From Oscillospiraceae bacterium (GTDB lineage Bacteria; Bacillota; Clostridia; Saccharofermentanales; Saccharofermentanaceae): DNA of 7,006 nt. The DNA lies in the NCBI GenBank assembly GCA_902795955.1, contig CADBNJ010000148.1, positions 1 to 7,006 of the forward strand, in the 5' to 3' direction. The position numbers and the translations under genes were made by a program. The notes beneath the pieces were generated by a model, which saw only the letters and a program-made list of their open reading frames with translations, was not told the origin of the DNA and did not search any database. Of the stretch, positions 5,437-7,006 are shown piece by piece (positions within the stretch are counted from its first letter, which is position 1; each line of letters starts with the position of its first letter).

Positions 5437-7006
5437 CGTCAGGTTTGTCATCATCATCCGATCCGATGAGGGAACCGATATCCGGCTTATCTGCCGGACC
5501 GTTATACCTGATACTGAGCATCGTCAGGTCATCAAATTGCTCCGCTTCACCGACGAACTCGTTAACGCTGCTTATGACGATATTAAGAAGTATCTCCGGG
5601 GTGGCATCAGGCTTCCTGTTGAGAGCATTGAGCATACGGTCGCCTCCGAACAGTTCGGAAGATGAATTGGTCGCCTCGGGAAGACCGTCAGTATACACAA
5701 ACAGGGAATCCCCGGGATGAAGTTCAAATCCATGCTCTTTGAACTTGAGATCCGGATAGGTAGCGATCGGGGGTGAATGTCTGTACTGTATAAATTCGTA
5801 CTCCCCGTCAGCCCTCCTGATGATCGGATGCTCATGACCGGCATTTGCGGCAGTACCTTTACCTGTAGACAGATCAATGACAGCTGCCCATACAGTTACA
5901 AAGAGCTCTGCCTCATTGTTCTCCATCAACTGATTGTTCACTCTTCCAAGTGCCTCAGAAAGGCTCTCTCCGCGCATAAGGTGGTTCTTGATGAGGATCT
6001 TGGACACCATCATGAACAGTGCTGCGGGGATTCCCTTGCCGGATACATCCGCAATTATGAGACCCAGGTGATTCTCATCGATAAGGAAGAAGTCATAGAA
6101 GTCACCTCCGACTTCCTTTGCGGGTGTCATTGAGGCATATACATCGAAATCATCGCGTTCGGGGAAAGCGGGGAATACCCTCGGGAGCTGGCTCTCCTGA
6201 ATAGCTGCAGCCATCGACAGTTCCGCCTTGATCTTCTCACGTTCCTTCGTGGCGTGGCGGACCTCTTTGATATACCTGTCGATCTCCTCGACCATCGAAG
6301 AGAACCCTTCGGCAAGCGACTGGATCTCATTGTCCGTAACGATCTTGCTGAGCGATTCAACGGCAAATTCCGAATCTTTGTAAGTCTCGTAGTTCTTGAT
6401 TATCGCCTGCTCCCTGTTGACCGGAGTACTCACCGTCTTCCTTATGAGCAGATAGATCGTCAGACCGAGGAAGGCAAACAGAACAGCCGTAGCACACGTG
6501 ATCACGATGGCAGGCCTGGCCGCACTGATCATAATGTCAGTCCATTCGAGCGATACGGACAATACCATGACCATCTCTCCGTCTGCATATATCGGAACAA
6601 AAGTATGAACAGAACTGTTGTCAGCGGAATCGCCCATGGACAGTTCCATCTTATCAGGCATCTTATGAGTCTTCAGGACCTCGTCAAGGACAGGATAAGC
6701 CCCTTCCTTGTAAGGGACCGAGTAACCCAGTTCAAATATGTCTCCGCCCTGGCTCGTGCGTTTCTCGTCTTCAAGAGTTCCGGTTATCATGAATATCGTC
6801 TGACCGTCTTCGATCCGGCAGGCATAGAGAAATCTCGATTGGTACGAACGCTTGAAGGAATCAAACTCCTGGCAAAGCCTGCTGTAGCAGACTTCTGCGA
6901 ATAATTTCTGATTAAGGGGCGTTAAGTTCCTTGCCTGTGCATCCGTTACCTGCGTTATGCTGGAGATGTTGGGAAGAACGGAATAGAGAAGCTTCTCCCT
7001 CGCGAT
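5429..7006 (-). CDS. Membrane-bound PP2C (SpoIIE-type) phosphatase, 5' end cut off
   Basis: The frame is open to the window edge: codons from 7006 to 6791 read through without a stop (ending FIFMITGTLEDEK-like sequence continuous with the rest), so the ATG at 6790 is internal. 525 residues are present. In fragment numbering: an extracytoplasmic sensor-like domain (about 1-160, with the beta-rich end FVPIYADGEMVMVLSVSLEW), a membrane helix (about 166-190), a HAMP-like linker and coiled coil (about 190-275), then a PP2C/SpoIIE phosphatase domain. Metal-binding aspartates are in VGGDFYD (D302), ADVSGKG (D320), YTDG (D440) and FDD (492-493); NAGHEHP (388-394) is also typical. Such enzymes dephosphorylate anti-sigma-factor antagonists or similar Ser/Thr targets; no antagonist or anti-sigma gene is in the window. 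The C-terminus is acidic (GSDDDDKPDEQ). The missing part should hold a first membrane helix. Confidence 0.95.
   Translation of the reverse strand: MAREKLLYSVLPNISSITQVTDAQARNLTPLNQKLFAEVCYSRLCQEFDSFKRSYQSRFLYACRIEDGQTIFMITGTLEDEKRTSQGGDIFELGYSVPYKEGAYPVLDEVLKTHKMPDKMELSMGDSADNSSVHTFVPIYADGEMVMVLSVSLEWTDIMISAARPAIVITCATAVLFAFLGLTIYLLIRKTVSTPVNREQAIIKNYETYKDSEFAVESLSKIVTDNEIQSLAEGFSSMVEEIDRYIKEVRHATKEREKIKAELSMAAAIQESQLPRVFPAFPERDDFDVYASMTPAKEVGGDFYDFFLIDENHLGLIIADVSGKGIPAALFMMVSKILIKNHLMRGESLSEALGRVNNQLMENNEAELFVTVWAAVIDLSTGKGTAANAGHEHPIIRRADGEYEFIQYRHSPPIATYPDLKFKEHGFELHPGDSLFVYTDGLPEATNSSSELFGGDRMLNALNRKPDATPEILLNIVISSVNEFVGEAEQFDDLTMLSIRYNGPADKPDIGSLIGSDDDDKPDEQ

Noticed and set aside
6254..6904. 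216-codon plus-strand open frame opposite the phosphatase
   Set aside because: The opposite strand encodes the phosphatase's ectodomain, membrane helix and linker continuously, and this product has no recognisable character.

Overview
The window looks like chromosomal DNA of an anaerobic, low-to-mid GC Firmicute, most likely class Clostridia. The clues are strong AGGAGG-type ribosome binding sites, a paired DUF2975 and YozG-like regulator, a DUF4173/DUF4153-type membrane protein, a lipobox lipoprotein, and a HAMP/SpoIIE-type phosphatase. I cannot name a genus. All seven protein genes are on the minus strand, so the window reads from right to left.

From right to left: (1) 7006-5429 is the 3' part of a membrane-anchored PP2C (SpoIIE-type) phosphatase with an extracytoplasmic sensor domain; its 5' end is off the window. 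(2) An 85-bp gap holds a dense regulatory region: a good sigma-A-like promoter, an inverted repeat between its -35 and -10 boxes, and a helically phased direct repeat upstream. (3) 5343-2190 is a tight five-gene operon: DUF2975 membrane protein, small Cro/CI-type HTH regulator, polytopic DUF4173-like membrane protein, a membrane-anchored protein with a probable Ig-like domain, and a lipoprotein. Gaps are 18, 12, -1 and 8 bases. (4) 2059-452 is a flotillin of the FloT/YuaG type with its own promoter and a GC-rich intrinsic terminator. (5) 1-451 has no protein gene but is rich in structure: two tandem palindromic 45-bp repeats at the left edge, a possible plus-strand promoter, a large (about 123 nt) imperfect inverted repeat that can fold as a three-way junction, the flotillin terminator, and a short 14-bp tandem repeat.

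The operon suggests a self-regulated envelope module. The HTH protein probably controls the promoter ahead of DUF2975, and four of the five products are in or on the membrane, two of them with exported domains that I cannot assign to a characterised family. The phosphatase and the flotillin on either side are also membrane proteins, but nothing in the sequence proves a functional link. The two items most worth following up are the five-gene envelope operon with its operator-like promoter and the structured intergenic element at 222-365.
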